Shown: positions 52,788 through 63,228 of the stretch, piece by piece | Layout of the letters: each line of letters begins with the position of its first letter | Numbering within the stretch: the first letter of the stretch is position 1 | NCBI RefSeq assembly: GCF_008364555.1 | Contig: NZ_VTUC01000038.1 | Coordinates: forward strand, 273,170 to 337,169 | Source: Enterobacter vonholyi | Lineage (GTDB): Bacteria; Pseudomonadota; Gammaproteobacteria; Enterobacterales; Enterobacteriaceae | Length of the DNA: 64,000 nt | Reading direction: 5' to 3' | The notes under the pieces: model-generated | What the model saw: the letters and a program-made list of their open reading frames with translations, nothing else | What the model was told of the DNA's origin: nothing | Databases searched by the model: none | Translations under genes and position numbers: made by a program

Positions 52788-55700
52788 TTATAACTGACGC
52801 TGCTCAAGGCTGGAGTAAATCGTATTGATCTCTGCTCTTAAGCTATCGCCGCGATAGACCATCGACGTATCGTATCGCTGATATCTTTCCTCTCGCGAGG
52901 CGCTAAACCAGTTAAAGGAACCGATGCAAAGCAGCCCCTCATCACCAATCACAATCTTACTGTGAACACGGTTAACCAGCTTCGTTGTGATGCCCATTTC
53001 ATTCAACCTTTCCAGGGCTTCATTTAGACGCTGATATTTCTCTTTTCGCTTTTCGAAATTGGCATGGTCTGTATTCAATGTTTTATCCGTTACTACAGTG
53101 ATATCAATGCCGCGGGCGCGCGCCTGAGACATCGACGCCAGAAAACCGGTCTGTTCCAGCTTTTGCCAGGTGAGCCACGGGGAAACGATAGTAATGCTCT
53201 GATTAATCTCGTCAAAAGTCTGATTCAAAAACGCATCATGTTGATCCACCCCGTGCAGGGTTGAAATCTGTGTTTGTGAGGTATTTAAATCCTGGCGCTC
53301 CTGAAACTCGAACTGCAATGCATTATCGGTGGAAGCAAACAGGTATTTCGCCAGCAGTCCCCGAGGTGACGATCCGGGTTGGATCTCAAACAGGTCCATA
53401 TCGCCAAAGACCAGGAAACTATCTTTAGCACGCGAAACGGCAACGTTCAGCATGCTGCTGTCGCTGTCGATAAATCCGCCATCTTCATGTTTCGAATACA
53501 CCGGAGAGAACAGCACAATTGCTCGTTCGGCTCCCTGCAATGAGTGGACCGTACCTACTGTCAGTGAGCTTTCGTCACCATTGCAATTGATATCCAGCTT
53601 ACGCAATGACGACTTAATCGCGCTGACCTGCGCCGAAAATGGGGTCACAACGCCGACTAATTCATGCAGAGGTTTATTGTAGTGCCGCTCAATCTCTTCT
53701 TTATGCGCGGCAAGCCAGGCTGCTATCGTCTTCGCTTCAAAGTCGTTATAGCGACTTCCACCACTTGCCTGCATACCTTTACCATCTATATGCAGATAAC
53801 CCATTGCAGGAAATATTGTCTCTTTATCTTCTCCTCGTTTGGGCTGCAACTTACCGTGATAGCATAGGGTGTTACAGTAGCCAATGATGTTATCGAAGCA
53901 ACGACGGTGTTCATAAAGGTACATCCCTCTCGCCAAATCCGGATCGTACTGGTAGCGCGAGTTGAACTGCGCAACCTTCATAACGCTGCCAGAGGCAGCG
54001 CTTTTTCCAGATTCACACACCAGGGTATACGCTTCAGTAAGTTCTTCCTGCGTACCTCCCGGAAGAATGTTTTCCTCAACCATGTTGCCGATATCAATAC
54101 CAGGCAGGCTATTCCAGATAGGCGCAATCTGTTCTGTGTCTCCAATCACCAGGGCTTTCTTCGCCAGTGCGAAGGATGCAGCGGCAACCTCAGGAAGTAC
54201 CTGCCCCGCTTCATCGACAATCAGCAAATCGGCGAAGTTATATAAATAACCATCATCAAACTTTTTACCGCCAATGTGTTCCCTGACGAGCATATGGTGA
54301 GGAAGCATAAAGCAGGTCATCACGACGCAAGGGGTGAGCTTCATTCTACGCAGCCAGCGGGCTTTAATGGTCTTCGCCCCTTTGAGACCTTTCTCTTTTT
54401 GAAGGTTATCGATAGCAGCCATATCCATCAGCCAACGACCTTCCCAGTAATGCGTCGCCACCAGAAACGCGGGGAAACGGAGCTGTGTATCGGCAAGTTC
54501 ATCGGCTTCGCGCAGACTCAACTCTGCTTCGTCCTGATTTCCCAGTGAGCGAGTAATCTCGCGCCAGCGCAGTGCCGCTTCGCTTTCACGTCGGGAAATG
54601 TCCTCAGCAATAGCGATCTGCTGCTGATACCCGGTCTGTTCATTATGCGATTGTGCAATCAGGCCATCGATAAAAGCATCAATTCCATCAGGCAGAGTTC
54701 CCTGGAATGCAGTCATTCTTTCGCCAAACGTAGCCTCCAAAAACAGCTTCATTTGATAGTGACGCTTAGTACGAACGGCGGGAAGCCAGGAGAAGAGAGC
54801 AAACATGATCGACTCACCGGCTCGATATTGTTCCCACTGTTTTTTGCCCTGCGTTAATAGCGAGATTTCATTTGTGCTATTAAGCAGTGATGTTCTCTTA
54901 TCCTCAATATACTGTTCGAGATCGTCGCTGACGGCGTTCCGCTCTTCGCGTATGGCGTTCAGGGCGTCCCACGCAGGTTCGATTTGCTCAAGCTCTGCAG
55001 AGAGTTCAACTAATCGCTGATGCAAGAGCTCCACAACCTGTTCAGGTGAATGACATGACACAGTCGGAAAAGCTGCGCTTGCCTTTTCAAGGAAAAAGAA
55101 TCGGGCATCTTCTACGTATTCAAGTGATTCAACACGGTTAAAAAAGTCTTCCGTCTGGTATTTTTTTGCTGCCTCGACTTTTCGGCTTGAAGACGGGAAG
55201 TAGGCACCAAAGCTTTTTACATCAGGTAACCAACGGCCGGCCATAGGCCCGCTGCCGGTAGCAAAATCTTTACCGAAGGCCTCGATTATGTTGGTAACGG
55301 CCTGATTGTTTGTCGATGTCGCAATCACCATTGGCGGTTCAGTTTTGTTAAGCGCCGCCCTCGCCCACTCCGTGGCAATGATAGAGAGTACCAGCGTAGT
55401 TTTTCCGGTTCCCGGAGGACCGTTGACGGCAAGAATATCGCCCGGCTGCTGAGTTAGATAATGGCTAAGCGCATCGCGCTGTGCGACCGCCAGCGGAAAC
55501 TTATCGCCGGAATGTCCCAGACGCTCACTGAACATGGCATGACTGGCAAGAAGCGGCTCAACAGGAGATTTATCCTTTGAAGCAAAGCGTGCCAGCAATG
55601 GCACCTCTTTTTTGCACGACAGTAGATGATCGTACATAGGCAGGATATGAATGCTTGCCCCTCCAGACTGGTTGGCTTTAATAATGTAGCCATGTCCAGC

Positions 55701-56303
55701 CTGCTCATATTGCTCTGGAGAATCAAGCCATTTCCCGGCCACACTTTTTAAAAGTTCATTTGTGTCTTTCAGGTACTTTTGCCACAACTGCTTATAGCGA
55801 GCATATCGTTCCGCCCGCTGTTCGTCTGTTTCCTCACGCTGCTGGTCATCGACATCAGGACCAAAAGTGAATGAATCATGCGTGGTTTTGTATTTGTCAT
55901 ATTCCGCCATCTCACCAACAGAAAAGGTACCTTTGGGGAGTGGTTCAAGCAGGTCGCGGGGAATGGTGGCAGGAGATGCGGGGAACAAAAAGCCTTCACG
56001 GTTCAACAGAGCAGAAGTCACCACTGGTGTAACGATACCAGGTGCCCCTGCCGTACGTTCCTTGCCATGCTTTAACAGGCGGATCCATACCTGCGGCCGT
56101 AACATTACCTCGACGGTTTTAACCTGCTCGTCTTCGCCCTCGAAGAACGACTGCACGATCTCTTCATCCAACCTGCCCCGATCGACATTCACCCACTGAG
56201 TAAATGAAGCTTCATCTTTACGCTCAAATGCCCCTTTTCCAGACTCGGCATCAGCTAAGGTATTACGCCAGTATGAAGTGAATCCCTGAGTGTTACTGTC
56301 CAT
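52788..56303 (-). CDS. SF1 helicase fused to phospholipase-D nuclease (Mokosh type II-like)
   Basis: An 1171-residue protein. The helicase core belongs to the Upf1/COG1112 type: Walker [10 protein letters not shown] (about 293), Walker [14 protein letters not shown] (about 697), motif [11 protein letters not shown], and motifs V/VI in [13 protein letters not shown] and [12 protein letters not shown] long inserted coiled region lies between motifs I and II (about 390-600). The C-terminus is a PLD domain with one HKD motif, [19 protein letters not shown] (about 1112-1130). The same fusion of COG1112 helicase and PLD in one protein defines the MkoC protein of Mokosh type II phage defence. No accessory gene is adjacent. 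Lower GC and flanking debris point to acquired DNA. Confidence 0.85.
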   Translation of the reverse strand: MDSNTQGFTSYWRNTLADAESGKGAFERKDEASFTQWVNVDRGRLDEEIVQSFFEGEDEQVKTVEVMLRPQVWIRLLKHGKERTAGAPGIVTPVVTSALLNREGFLFPASPATIPRDLLEPLPKGTFSVGEMAEYDKYKTTHDSFTFGPDVDDQQREETDEQRAERYARYKQLWQKYLKDTNELLKSVAGKWLDSPEQYEQAGHGYIIKANQSGGASIHILPMYDHLLSCKKEVPLLARFASKDKSPVEPLLASHAMFSERLGHSGDKFPLAVAQRDALSHYLTQQPGDILAVNGPPGTGKTTLVLSIIATEWARAALNKTEPPMVIATSTNNQAVTNIIEAFGKDFATGSGPMAGRWLPDVKSFGAYFPSSSRKVEAAKKYQTEDFFNRVESLEYVEDARFFFLEKASAAFPTVSCHSPEQVVELLHQRLVELSAELEQIEPAWDALNAIREERNAVSDDLEQYIEDKRTSLLNSTNEISLLTQGKKQWEQYRAGESIMFALFSWLPAVRTKRHYQMKLFLEATFGERMTAFQGTLPDGIDAFIDGLIAQSHNEQTGYQQQIAIAEDISRRESEAALRWREITRSLGNQDEAELSLREADELADTQLRFPAFLVATHYWEGRWLMDMAAIDNLQKEKGLKGAKTIKARWLRRMKLTPCVVMTCFMLPHHMLVREHIGGKKFDDGYLYNFADLLIVDEAGQVLPEVAAASFALAKKALVIGDTEQIAPIWNSLPGIDIGNMVEENILPGGTQEELTEAYTLVCESGKSAASGSVMKVAQFNSRYQYDPDLARGMYLYEHRRCFDNIIGYCNTLCYHGKLQPKRGEDKETIFPAMGYLHIDGKGMQASGGSRYNDFEAKTIAAWLAAHKEEIERHYNKPLHELVGVVTPFSAQVSAIKSSLRKLDINCNGDESSLTVGTVHSLQGAERAIVLFSPVYSKHEDGGFIDSDSSMLNVAVSRAKDSFLVFGDMDLFEIQPGSSPRGLLAKYLFASTDNALQFEFQERQDLNTSQTQISTLHGVDQHDAFLNQTFDEINQSITIVSPWLTWQKLEQTGFLASMSQARARGIDITVVTDKTLNTDHANFEKRKEKYQRLNEALERLNEMGITTKLVNRVHSKIVIGDEGLLCIGSFNWFSASREERYQRYDTSMVYRGDSLRAEINTIYSSLEQRQL

Positions 56304-56582
56304 TCCCCATCCCGTGACTTAAATGAAATTATTGATTTCGCTGCTATAAGTTCTCCGCATAATTAAGTATTGTCCACGTTGCGAGCGAGATCGCAATAAA
56401 TTGTTCGTAACAAACATGTATTAAATTCCCGTGGTGGACGAATGCTAATAATTGGAATTGTCCTCCTGAATTTGCCCGTGGTTCCCCAAAACACCTTTTC
56501 AGTTCATTACCTGATACATTAATCCAGTAAAACCGGAGCTAATCCAATCTCGTTGAATGCTCTGCCATAGTTGGCGAAAACA

Positions 56583-56830
56583 AAACTCATCTGACGGAAA
56601 AAAACATTATCCCCAAATATATCCTGCCCGCCGTCAAGACCGCAGGCTGGGATGTCGCGTCACATACCCGTCAGAAAGTAAAACTTCGGAATGGTAAAAT
56701 TTTAGCCTTGGCAAACTGGCCTCACCTATCAATGTGGAATCTGCCGATATCTTGCAGTACCGCATACCTAACTTGCCGCTGGCGGTTATCGAAACCAGGA
56801 CCAATAAGCACGCCATCAGCACGCGATTCC
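56583..56830 (+). pseudogene. Fragment of type I restriction subunit HsdR
   Basis: One frame reads [17 protein letters not shown] and [12 protein letters not shown], then similarity continues in a shifted frame with [19 protein letters not shown]. Together these match the N-terminal block of HsdR (Y-I-L-P-A-x-x-x-A-G-W-D ... P-N-I-P-L-A-V-I-E-A-K). The catalytic ExK is degraded to ETR. Frameshifts and stops show it is a dead remnant. No hsdM or hsdS is seen nearby. Confidence 0.5.
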
Positions 56831-56952
56831 CCCCTTTCGGTACGGCAATGGCCAACCTAACCGTACTAACCACAGAATCGGCTAGCTATGTTCACCTTAG
56901 GTTATATAAAGCTATTACCAGGCAGGAAGATCATCAGAAAGCCTAAAAATAG

Positions 56953-57168
56953 GTAGAACCGAATTTCTTAGACCTGACGTCGATTGAGGAATGCTACTGG
57001 CCGGCTGGATAAAACGACGAAGAGATTGAAGACCGAATCTATAGCCTGAAAGAATTTGATAGCATACTGGTATTTGATCAATGCAACATGTATCACCCAG
57101 GGCAAGTAAACCTATGCGATGTATTTCTAAAAAAGTATGCTCGTTCAATAAACATTCTCGCGAAATAA
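56953..57168 (+). pseudogene. Broken reading frame of unknown origin
   Basis: The frame reads VEPNFLDLTSIEECYWPAG, then a stop (57010-57012), then NDEEIEDRIYSLKEFDSI and onward to a second stop at 57166. The composition is protein-like, but I do not recognise the family. It may be a decayed neighbour of the hsdR fragment or of the helicase locus. Confidence 0.3.
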
Positions 57169-57265
57169 CACTTGAATAATTATGAACCTCGTTTCAAACC
57201 CAAGATCACACAATTATACAAATATCATCCTTTATATTGCCAGGAATAAGCACCGCATATATAAA

Positions 57266-57300
57266 TTTTAAATAGAATCCTATGGTTATTCTATTTAAAA
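57266..57300. terminator. Perfect hairpin downstream of the fimbrial operon
   Basis: Thirteen-base perfect arms TTTTAAATAGAAT/ATTCTATTTAAAA with a nine-base loop, about 150 bases after the stop of the last fimbrial gene on the minus strand. AT-rich stem; a terminator role is inferred. Confidence 0.5.
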
Positions 57301-57447
57301 ATTATGACGATTAGTCTTTAAAGATAAAGTTGCAAACCATCTAATTCAGTTTTAATGCAAACCAACATGTAATTGATGTAAAGAACATGGAATTAGATGG
57401 TTAAAAAGAATAAAATTTCGCGCCACATACCTCACCGATTTACATTG

Positions 57448-58029
57448 TTAAGGGTAAGTAACTGTGAACTGAGCGGTTGCATTTGCAACACCAGGAGTTA
57501 TCTGAGGGCGCGATACGAGAGCCTGATATTGCGCATTAAAACTTAATAGATTATCCCCGCCAATGAGAGCTATGGCCGCTGAGGGATTATTAAGTTTCAA
57601 TTCAGTCGTAGTATCACCCTGGTTAATTCTAACCGCCACGCCAGTTGCCGCACCGGTAACACTATCTAATTCTAGTAGTGATGGGTCGGATGCTGCTGTG
57701 CCGCTAAAGGTCACGACTGCTTTTTTTGGTCCATTCTCAGGGCAGGTGACCGTAATCGAAAATGGTATCGCACGAGATACATCGCCTGCCTCAGCAAGAT
57801 CAATTGTACTCACATCGCCAAGGGTTACTGTTTGATCTGCAATGCCTTTAATATCACATGTGGCAGCAAAAACTTCACCATGAAATTTAATTGGCACCCC
57901 CTCGAAAGCTGTATAAGCATAAACAAATTGCGGCAACAAAAAAAACATTGCAATAAGACGACTTCTATTAACAATACCCAATTTAGAGATATGCACGCAA
58001 TTAAATAATACCTTATAGAATTTATTCAT
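57448..58029 (-). CDS. Type 1-like fimbrial subunit (minor pilin)
   Basis: A 193-residue pilin-fold protein: signal peptide about 20-38 (the N-terminus is longer than usual), cysteine pair near GEVFAATCDIKG and SITVTCPENG, and the C-terminal beta-zipper ATAQFTVTYP. It is the last gene of a five-gene chaperone-usher operon. Similarity in layout to the first pilin of the operon suggests duplication and specialisation as a minor subunit or terminator. Confidence 0.85.
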   Translation of the reverse strand: MNKFYKVLFNCVHISKLGIVNRSRLIAMFFLLPQFVYAYTAFEGVPIKFHGEVFAATCDIKGIADQTVTLGDVSTIDLAEAGDVSRAIPFSITVTCPENGPKKAVVTFSGTAASDPSLLELDSVTGAATGVAVRINQGDTTTELKLNNPSAAIALIGGDNLLSFNAQYQALVSRPQITPGVANATAQFTVTYP

Positions 58030-58038
58030 TTTAGCGAT

Positions 58039-59091
58039 TCACTCCAGATTCATCATAACGGTAGCTGTCGCTGTAAATTTACCCGGTGCTGGCAACTTTC
58101 CTGACACATTAACCGGATAACTTTTAAACAAAGCATTACCTGTTTGTGTACTTGCATCAAATTCCGTGAGCAAGTCTCCACTATTGGGGGAAACAATCGC
58201 CCCGTTGCGATCTTCAATTCGCACCCCAATATCACTATTACTGGTTAAAAGTGAAGTGGAATCCCCAGCCGCGGCCTGACCATTAAAGCTAAACTTAACC
58301 TTAAGACCTTCTGCTATATTAGTACAACTATAGTTTACCGATGCAGTTTTTTCTTCATACCCGTCGGGTTTCGCTCCCTTAGTTTTTAGTGAGGCATCTA
58401 CCAGTCGGCCCAAATCTATATCTATAATCTGCCCATCATTAATTTTACATGACTGTGGGACGCTTATAGTGCCACTGATATATACTTGAGATATAGGAGT
58501 AGATGAATAACTCCCCGACGTTCTTGATGAATACATTGATGCTACCAAAGTGGGGGGAATATCAAGTGAACCAATAAATCCTTTTTTGATATATAAAGAA
58601 AGAGTTCCTTTTGAGCCGGAGTTAGCATTATTAATTGGCGTATTACAGGCTCTGTCCGGTGAATTATTACTGATATTTTCAAATGGAACCGTATAATAAC
58701 CATTCCCACCGACAAAGATCGTAGTTGCAAGAGCCATATTATCATTTAAATTATAATATGTTTTACTATTGTAAACTCCATACTGCGTAAGAGTTGAGCG
58801 CCCCGAAAACATTCTCGCTTTGGTTGTACCATCACAATCACATGTAATACTATACGTTGTTCCTAAATCCCACGAATCTACAGGATCTATAATCTTGCCT
58901 GGATTATCGAGAGAAGGATCGGTAATAGTAGATGTAAAATCGACATTGAACGTATATGGAGTACCGCTTGTAGGGGTACACCACCCCGTAGCTGCACTCG
59001 CATGATGTGAATATCCGAAAAATATTACAAGAAAAATAAATAACGGATAAGCATTGTACTTTATTTTAAAAAATGCCATAACGTTTCTCAT
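58039..59091 (-). CDS. Fimbrial tip adhesin
   Basis: A 350-residue exported protein: signal peptide about 1-33, an N-terminal lectin-like domain (mature start ATGWCTPTSGTPYTF, about 34-200) and a C-terminal pilin domain (CKINDGQIIDIDLGRL onward) ending without its own donor strand. This two-domain plan is typical of FimH-like tip adhesins. The receptor is not predictable. The start overlaps the usher stop (ATGA); an ATG twelve bases later is an alternative. Confidence 0.85.
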   Translation of the reverse strand: MRNVMAFFKIKYNAYPLFIFLVIFFGYSHHASAATGWCTPTSGTPYTFNVDFTSTITDPSLDNPGKIIDPVDSWDLGTTYSITCDCDGTTKARMFSGRSTLTQYGVYNSKTYYNLNDNMALATTIFVGGNGYYTVPFENISNNSPDRACNTPINNANSGSKGTLSLYIKKGFIGSLDIPPTLVASMYSSRTSGSYSSTPISQVYISGTISVPQSCKINDGQIIDIDLGRLVDASLKTKGAKPDGYEEKTASVNYSCTNIAEGLKVKFSFNGQAAAGDSTSLLTSNSDIGVRIEDRNGAIVSPNSGDLLTEFDASTQTGNALFKSYPVNVSGKLPAPGKFTATATVMMNLE

Positions 59092-61763
59092 TTACAGATA
59101 ACATTGATTTGTTGCAAGCCGATATCTTTTCTTTTATTTTTACCAGTACTAGCTGGTAATACAAAATCAGCGTGACATTTCATTTCGTTATTTAAACCCC
59201 ACTTTGCGGTTATGCTTCCACGCTCTGGAAGACCGCTCAGGTATACTTCGCCATTCTCATTCACAATACCGACATCCGGGTTTTCACTACCATCGACAGA
59301 AACCATTGCACCAAATGGCACTGCAAATTTATCCTGTTGAAATGTTATTAACACTCGATGTCCTACATTAGTCTTAAAGGCAGCAGCAACTACGGCACCT
59401 GCTGTTGGTACAACAGTTGTAACGTTATTTTTAATATCAACATCATCTTTCAATGTTGATGGTTCAAGGGCTATACGAGAACGTCTATAGGAATTTAAAT
59501 AAGGTACAATAGTATAGCCACGCCAGTCAGTACTCAGCCCAGTGCCATTATTTACTTTAGCATTGTCCGCCCCTGGAGCTTCAACAAGTGCCAGCGCTGA
59601 AATATCGCCAACCAAAGGCTGACCAAAAGTGATACCATGTTGATGGACCACTACAGATCCTTGTGCACCATAATTTACCTGCCTGGAGTTATCACTATAG
59701 TTGTAACCTACATTTAATTCCCCATAGCTTCCCTTATAATCCATCCCCACCTGGCCATTATAATTTTGATTGTTATTTCCAGTACCCTGAGACATATAAT
59801 AAGAAAGATTATTATCTTTAAGTGCAGTACCACTAATTCCAGCCTGACTATACATGCCACCATGAAGATCGCTATTCATACTAGTGGTAGCATAAGCACC
59901 TGGAAGCCATTTTCCTAATGGGATACTGACATTGATCGAAACTTGTTTGTTATTATTAGCATGCGTATTTGAACTTGTATTTGCACTTTTATTTGTATAT
60001 TGCGTATACATATACATTAATGACCACGCAATGCCATTTACAAAAGAGTTGTTATAGCTTACCGAAAGATTACGCTCATAACCCTCTTCATTCCAATAAT
60101 CTTGCTGGTACCCTGATATTGCTAAGGACCCCCAATCAAGTCCCACAAGATTTTGGGAGAAGGTTAATTGGAGCTTACTACGCTTGTTACCATGCCAGTT
60201 ATTATTATATGTATCATCAGGCTGGTCGTAGTCCAGCGACTCCTGCAGAGTGTAAAACCCTTTAGTGGAATAACGATAACCAGCTAAGGTAATTGTCGAG
60301 TCAGTAGCGGCAATACTTTTTGAATACTGAAAGCGATATGACTGACCTTTTTTATTTATATCTCCTTCATTTGTCGTTAACGATGTATTGGCCTGAGTTG
60401 CATCCACTGAGAAGGCACCCCAATCACCTAAACCGACACCTAAACCTAATGCGGCTGATCGATAATTTGGCGAATGTTGAACCCCTCCATAGACCGTCAT
60501 GTCATGAGGTAATCCATAAATTAATGTTGACTGTTCTATTAAAGAGTTATCATCGTGAGAACTAACAGGACGATACTTCCCTACCATTGCAGCATACTTG
60601 AGATTCCCTTCACGTTGCATTACAGCAACATTAGAAAAGGGTTGTATAAATGTATGCTCTGAACCGTCAGATTCTTTAACTATTATTTGTAACTCACCAC
60701 TTGATGATGTCGGATACAAATCTTTAATCGAAAATGCTCCAGGAGAAACATAAGTTTGATAAATCACGTTTCCGTCTTGCTTTACCGTTACCTGAGCATT
60801 ACTATTAGCAATGCCACGTATAGTTGGAGCAAATCCCCGTAGGCTGTCGGGCATCATATTGTCATCAGAGCCAATCTGCACACCACGAAAGGGGATACTA
60901 TCGAAAACATCAGAAGGTGTATAGCTTTCACCCGCGATGAATTGCCCCTTTATTGAAGGGATATCATGTTGTATGTAGGTATCAATTGAATCCCAATTAA
61001 GGTGATTATTTTCATTCGATGCCTCGTTATTATTTCCAGTATTATCGCTGTTTTTATTAAGCATAGCAGTGCTGTAGTTACGCAGACGCCAACCACCGAT
61101 GTTAAAACCGCTATGCAAATTAAGAAAATAATTGTCATTAACCCCCTGACTATGCCACTCTCTTGATCCACTCAAACCGTAACTCAGCAACAACGCAGTA
61201 ACGCCTTCATCCCAATATTGGGGATCAATTGTTCCCTGAGCAGTTGTTCTCATCAACGCCTGTGGAACAGAAATTTTTAATATCTGATGTTGAAAATCGA
61301 ATATTATTTTTGCTGAGGGAATATAGCTACTCAGATCTGTAATTACTTTATCCTCAGCCACATCTTTTAGCTCAGCAGCGGAGTCTATGGCAACACCCCA
61401 TCGTCTATATTGCCCTAACGTGAGCTTTGGCATCAGTTTACCTGTCGTTCCCTCAACAAACTCTACATCACGGGTTTCTTGAAGCTCACTATTAATATAA
61501 ATATCAACGCGATAAGTACCTGGAGCTTGGCCGCCCTTAGTTGAAAAGCGAGATAAATCGATCGGAGTTGTATTGGGATTATCAATTTCCAGAGCATTAG
61601 GATTGAAAAAAATCTCTTCCGCTAAACTTTGTTTCGCGAATAAAAATAAAGTTAATGTGACACCAACGTGTATTAAGCTTACTTTTGGATGAAATAGCAA
61701 AGGACGTTGGCAAACAAAACCAGAGAGACGATTTAATTTTCTTTTAAAGATTAAAGAAATCAT
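59088..61763 (-). CDS. Fimbrial outer-membrane usher
   Basis: An 891-residue outer-membrane protein of the usher family with a signal peptide (about residues 28-48), the N-terminal chaperone-binding domain (FFNPNALEIDNPNTTPIDLSR), the 24-strand barrel with plug (FAPTIRGIANSNAQVTVKQDG) and two C-terminal domains ending in a cysteine pair. Length fits type 1-like ushers. It secretes and assembles the pilus encoded around it. Confidence 0.92.
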   Translation of the reverse strand: MISLIFKRKLNRLSGFVCQRPLLFHPKVSLIHVGVTLTLFLFAKQSLAEEIFFNPNALEIDNPNTTPIDLSRFSTKGGQAPGTYRVDIYINSELQETRDVEFVEGTTGKLMPKLTLGQYRRWGVAIDSAAELKDVAEDKVITDLSSYIPSAKIIFDFQHQILKISVPQALMRTTAQGTIDPQYWDEGVTALLLSYGLSGSREWHSQGVNDNYFLNLHSGFNIGGWRLRNYSTAMLNKNSDNTGNNNEASNENNHLNWDSIDTYIQHDIPSIKGQFIAGESYTPSDVFDSIPFRGVQIGSDDNMMPDSLRGFAPTIRGIANSNAQVTVKQDGNVIYQTYVSPGAFSIKDLYPTSSSGELQIIVKESDGSEHTFIQPFSNVAVMQREGNLKYAAMVGKYRPVSSHDDNSLIEQSTLIYGLPHDMTVYGGVQHSPNYRSAALGLGVGLGDWGAFSVDATQANTSLTTNEGDINKKGQSYRFQYSKSIAATDSTITLAGYRYSTKGFYTLQESLDYDQPDDTYNNNWHGNKRSKLQLTFSQNLVGLDWGSLAISGYQQDYWNEEGYERNLSVSYNNSFVNGIAWSLMYMYTQYTNKSANTSSNTHANNNKQVSINVSIPLGKWLPGAYATTSMNSDLHGGMYSQAGISGTALKDNNLSYYMSQGTGNNNQNYNGQVGMDYKGSYGELNVGYNYSDNSRQVNYGAQGSVVVHQHGITFGQPLVGDISALALVEAPGADNAKVNNGTGLSTDWRGYTIVPYLNSYRRSRIALEPSTLKDDVDIKNNVTTVVPTAGAVVAAAFKTNVGHRVLITFQQDKFAVPFGAMVSVDGSENPDVGIVNENGEVYLSGLPERGSITAKWGLNNEMKCHADFVLPASTGKNKRKDIGLQQINVICK

Positions 61764-61816
61764 ACTTTATTTGCTCTAGAAAATTATAAATATTACCAAG
61801 ATAATCTTCTAAAAAC

Positions 61817-62518
61817 TTATCTCAGCTGGGACCAAATGACTTTACTATTTCCACCATAATCATTAATAAACTGCCAGGCGACCTTATCGCTTGAACTTTT
61901 GCCACCAGCATAGTTGTAAGTAGCACTAGCCTTTGGGGGAACCATTACATTAGTTGTGTCTAATAAAACCCCACCTACTTTTAAAGTATAAAAGCTTATG
62001 TAATAGGGTGTAGGGTTGATAACCTCAACCTTGCCCTGGCTTCGCTTAAATGATACTTTATTAAAATCATCTTCGGTTGGTGATTGTATTCCATCTGGAC
62101 GATAAAATAGCTTAATCCGTGTTTTTACGGATATTTGCAATACATTCTTATCGTTATTACGTGCTACTGAAGGGATAGACTTTATGTTCATCCAATATAC
62201 TGACTCGCGATCTTGAGGGAAATCTCCCCCAGTCCTGATTATACGAATCAAATTCTCTGTCCCTTCGTCAAGACGGAAAAGAGGTGGTGTTGCAACAAAA
62301 GGAGGTTTATTTGCTGATTTAACTTTACCATCAGCGCCATTGTCGTCAGCCCATGCCTGAATAAGGTAAGGGGATTTATCAGCGTTTTTTACCGATAGTG
62401 AAACTTCTCTTGCACTACCATTGTAGACAATGCGCGTTCCCCCAACGATTACCCCAGCTTGAACGCTAGCAGTAAAGAGGCCTAACGAAAATAATAGAGT
62501 AGTAATTCTCATATTCAT
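61817..62518 (-). CDS. Periplasmic fimbrial chaperone
   Basis: A 233-residue PapD/FimC-type chaperone: signal peptide about 1-21, then GVIVGGTRIVYNGSAREVSL with the conserved Arg of the active cleft, and the family signature around YWMNIKSIPS. The ATG at 62518 (MNMRITTL) is chosen because AGGAGG lies nine bases upstream; the frame extends to 62560. Confidence 0.9.
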   Translation of the reverse strand: MNMRITTLLFSLGLFTASVQAGVIVGGTRIVYNGSAREVSLSVKNADKSPYLIQAWADDNGADGKVKSANKPPFVATPPLFRLDEGTENLIRIIRTGGDFPQDRESVYWMNIKSIPSVARNNDKNVLQISVKTRIKLFYRPDGIQSPTEDDFNKVSFKRSQGKVEVINPTPYYISFYTLKVGGVLLDTTNVMVPPKASATYNYAGGKSSSDKVAWQFINDYGGNSKVIWSQLR

Positions 62519-62570
62519 AAAAGTGAGCCTCCTAAAAAACACTTTATTATCAAAAAACATTTAAAAACTA

Positions 62571-62603
62571 TATGGGTATTTATTAGTAATAAATACCCAT
62601 ATC
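62571..62603 (-). terminator. Hairpin after the major pilin gene
   Basis: Thirteen-base perfect arms ATATGGGTATTTA/TAAATACCCATAT with a seven-base loop, directly after the pilin stop codon, followed on the minus strand by U-rich sequence. It probably acts as a partial terminator, so that pilin is made in excess over chaperone and usher. Confidence 0.65.
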
Positions 62604-62609
62604 CTCATA

Positions 62610-63143
62610 TCAGTTATAAATAACCGTAAACTGACTTGTCGCATTAGCAGTACCAGAGCCAACAGTCGCGCTGGTAGCCTGATAACGTGCAATAAAGTTC
62701 ATGGTCGCTGTTTTATCCGTTGCAACTGTAACGGCTGAAAGTGAATTCGATTCGTGTAATTTAATCAGATTGTTCTGTGCATCTGTAATTTGGATTGCGA
62801 CACCAGTAGCAGTTTGTCCTGTATCAAGTTTAAGCAAATCTAGATTCGCGGGATCGCTGACTCCATCAAATTTCACATTGACAGTACCAGTTGGACACGC
62901 AGTCAGCTTAATACTAAACTTAGTTGGTGCAGCAGTATCATCTTTTGCTTTAAAAGCTGCTTTCGCTACATCACCTAATGTTACTGTTTGATCTGCGCTT
63001 CCAGAATCAACTGTACATGCTGTATCAAGTATATTACCTTTAAACTTCACTGTTCCATCAGCCGCTAGAGCTGTATGTGTGATACCAGAAAAAGCTACCA
63101 GTAAAGTCAAAAGTTTCATGCCGCCATTAAATCTTGTTTTCAT
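62610..63143 (-). CDS. Major type 1-like fimbrial subunit
   Basis: A 177-residue pilin: signal peptide about 1-28 (LLVAFSGITHTALA), mature ADGTVKFKGNILDTACTV with the first conserved Cys, a second Cys in KLTACPTG, and the C-terminal donor pattern ANATSQFTVIYN. The ATG at 63143 is preferred over 63182 because AAGGA precedes it. It is the first and presumably most expressed gene of the operon. Confidence 0.9.
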   Translation of the reverse strand: MKTRFNGGMKLLTLLVAFSGITHTALAADGTVKFKGNILDTACTVDSGSADQTVTLGDVAKAAFKAKDDTAAPTKFSIKLTACPTGTVNVKFDGVSDPANLDLLKLDTGQTATGVAIQITDAQNNLIKLHESNSLSAVTVATDKTATMNFIARYQATSATVGSGTANATSQFTVIYN

Positions 63144-63191
63144 ACAAAAATCCTTACTCGTGAAGACCAAAAAGTTAATCAATATAAGAAC

Positions 63192-63228
63192 ATTGATTAA
63201 TCAATTCCTTTAACCGAGCATAATTATA
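63192..63228 (-). promoter_or_regulatory. Fimbrial operon promoter region with palindrome
   Basis: A perfect -10 (TATAAT on the minus strand, 63223-63228) lies about 80 bases before the pilin ATG; the -35 is weak. Just downstream is a 14-base perfect palindrome, ATTGATTAATCAAT (63192-63205), with a further TTAATCAAT 22 bases away, a possible operator. Confidence 0.45.

Larger units (their letters stand above)
56304..57447. other. AT-rich decayed region between helicase and fimbrial genes
   Basis: No intact gene is supported over about 1.1 kb. It holds an hsdR-like fragment, a second broken reading frame near 56955-57168 and a 13-base hairpin near 57266-57300 that may end the fimbrial transcript. 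It looks like the remains of an older accessory insertion. Confidence 0.6.
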
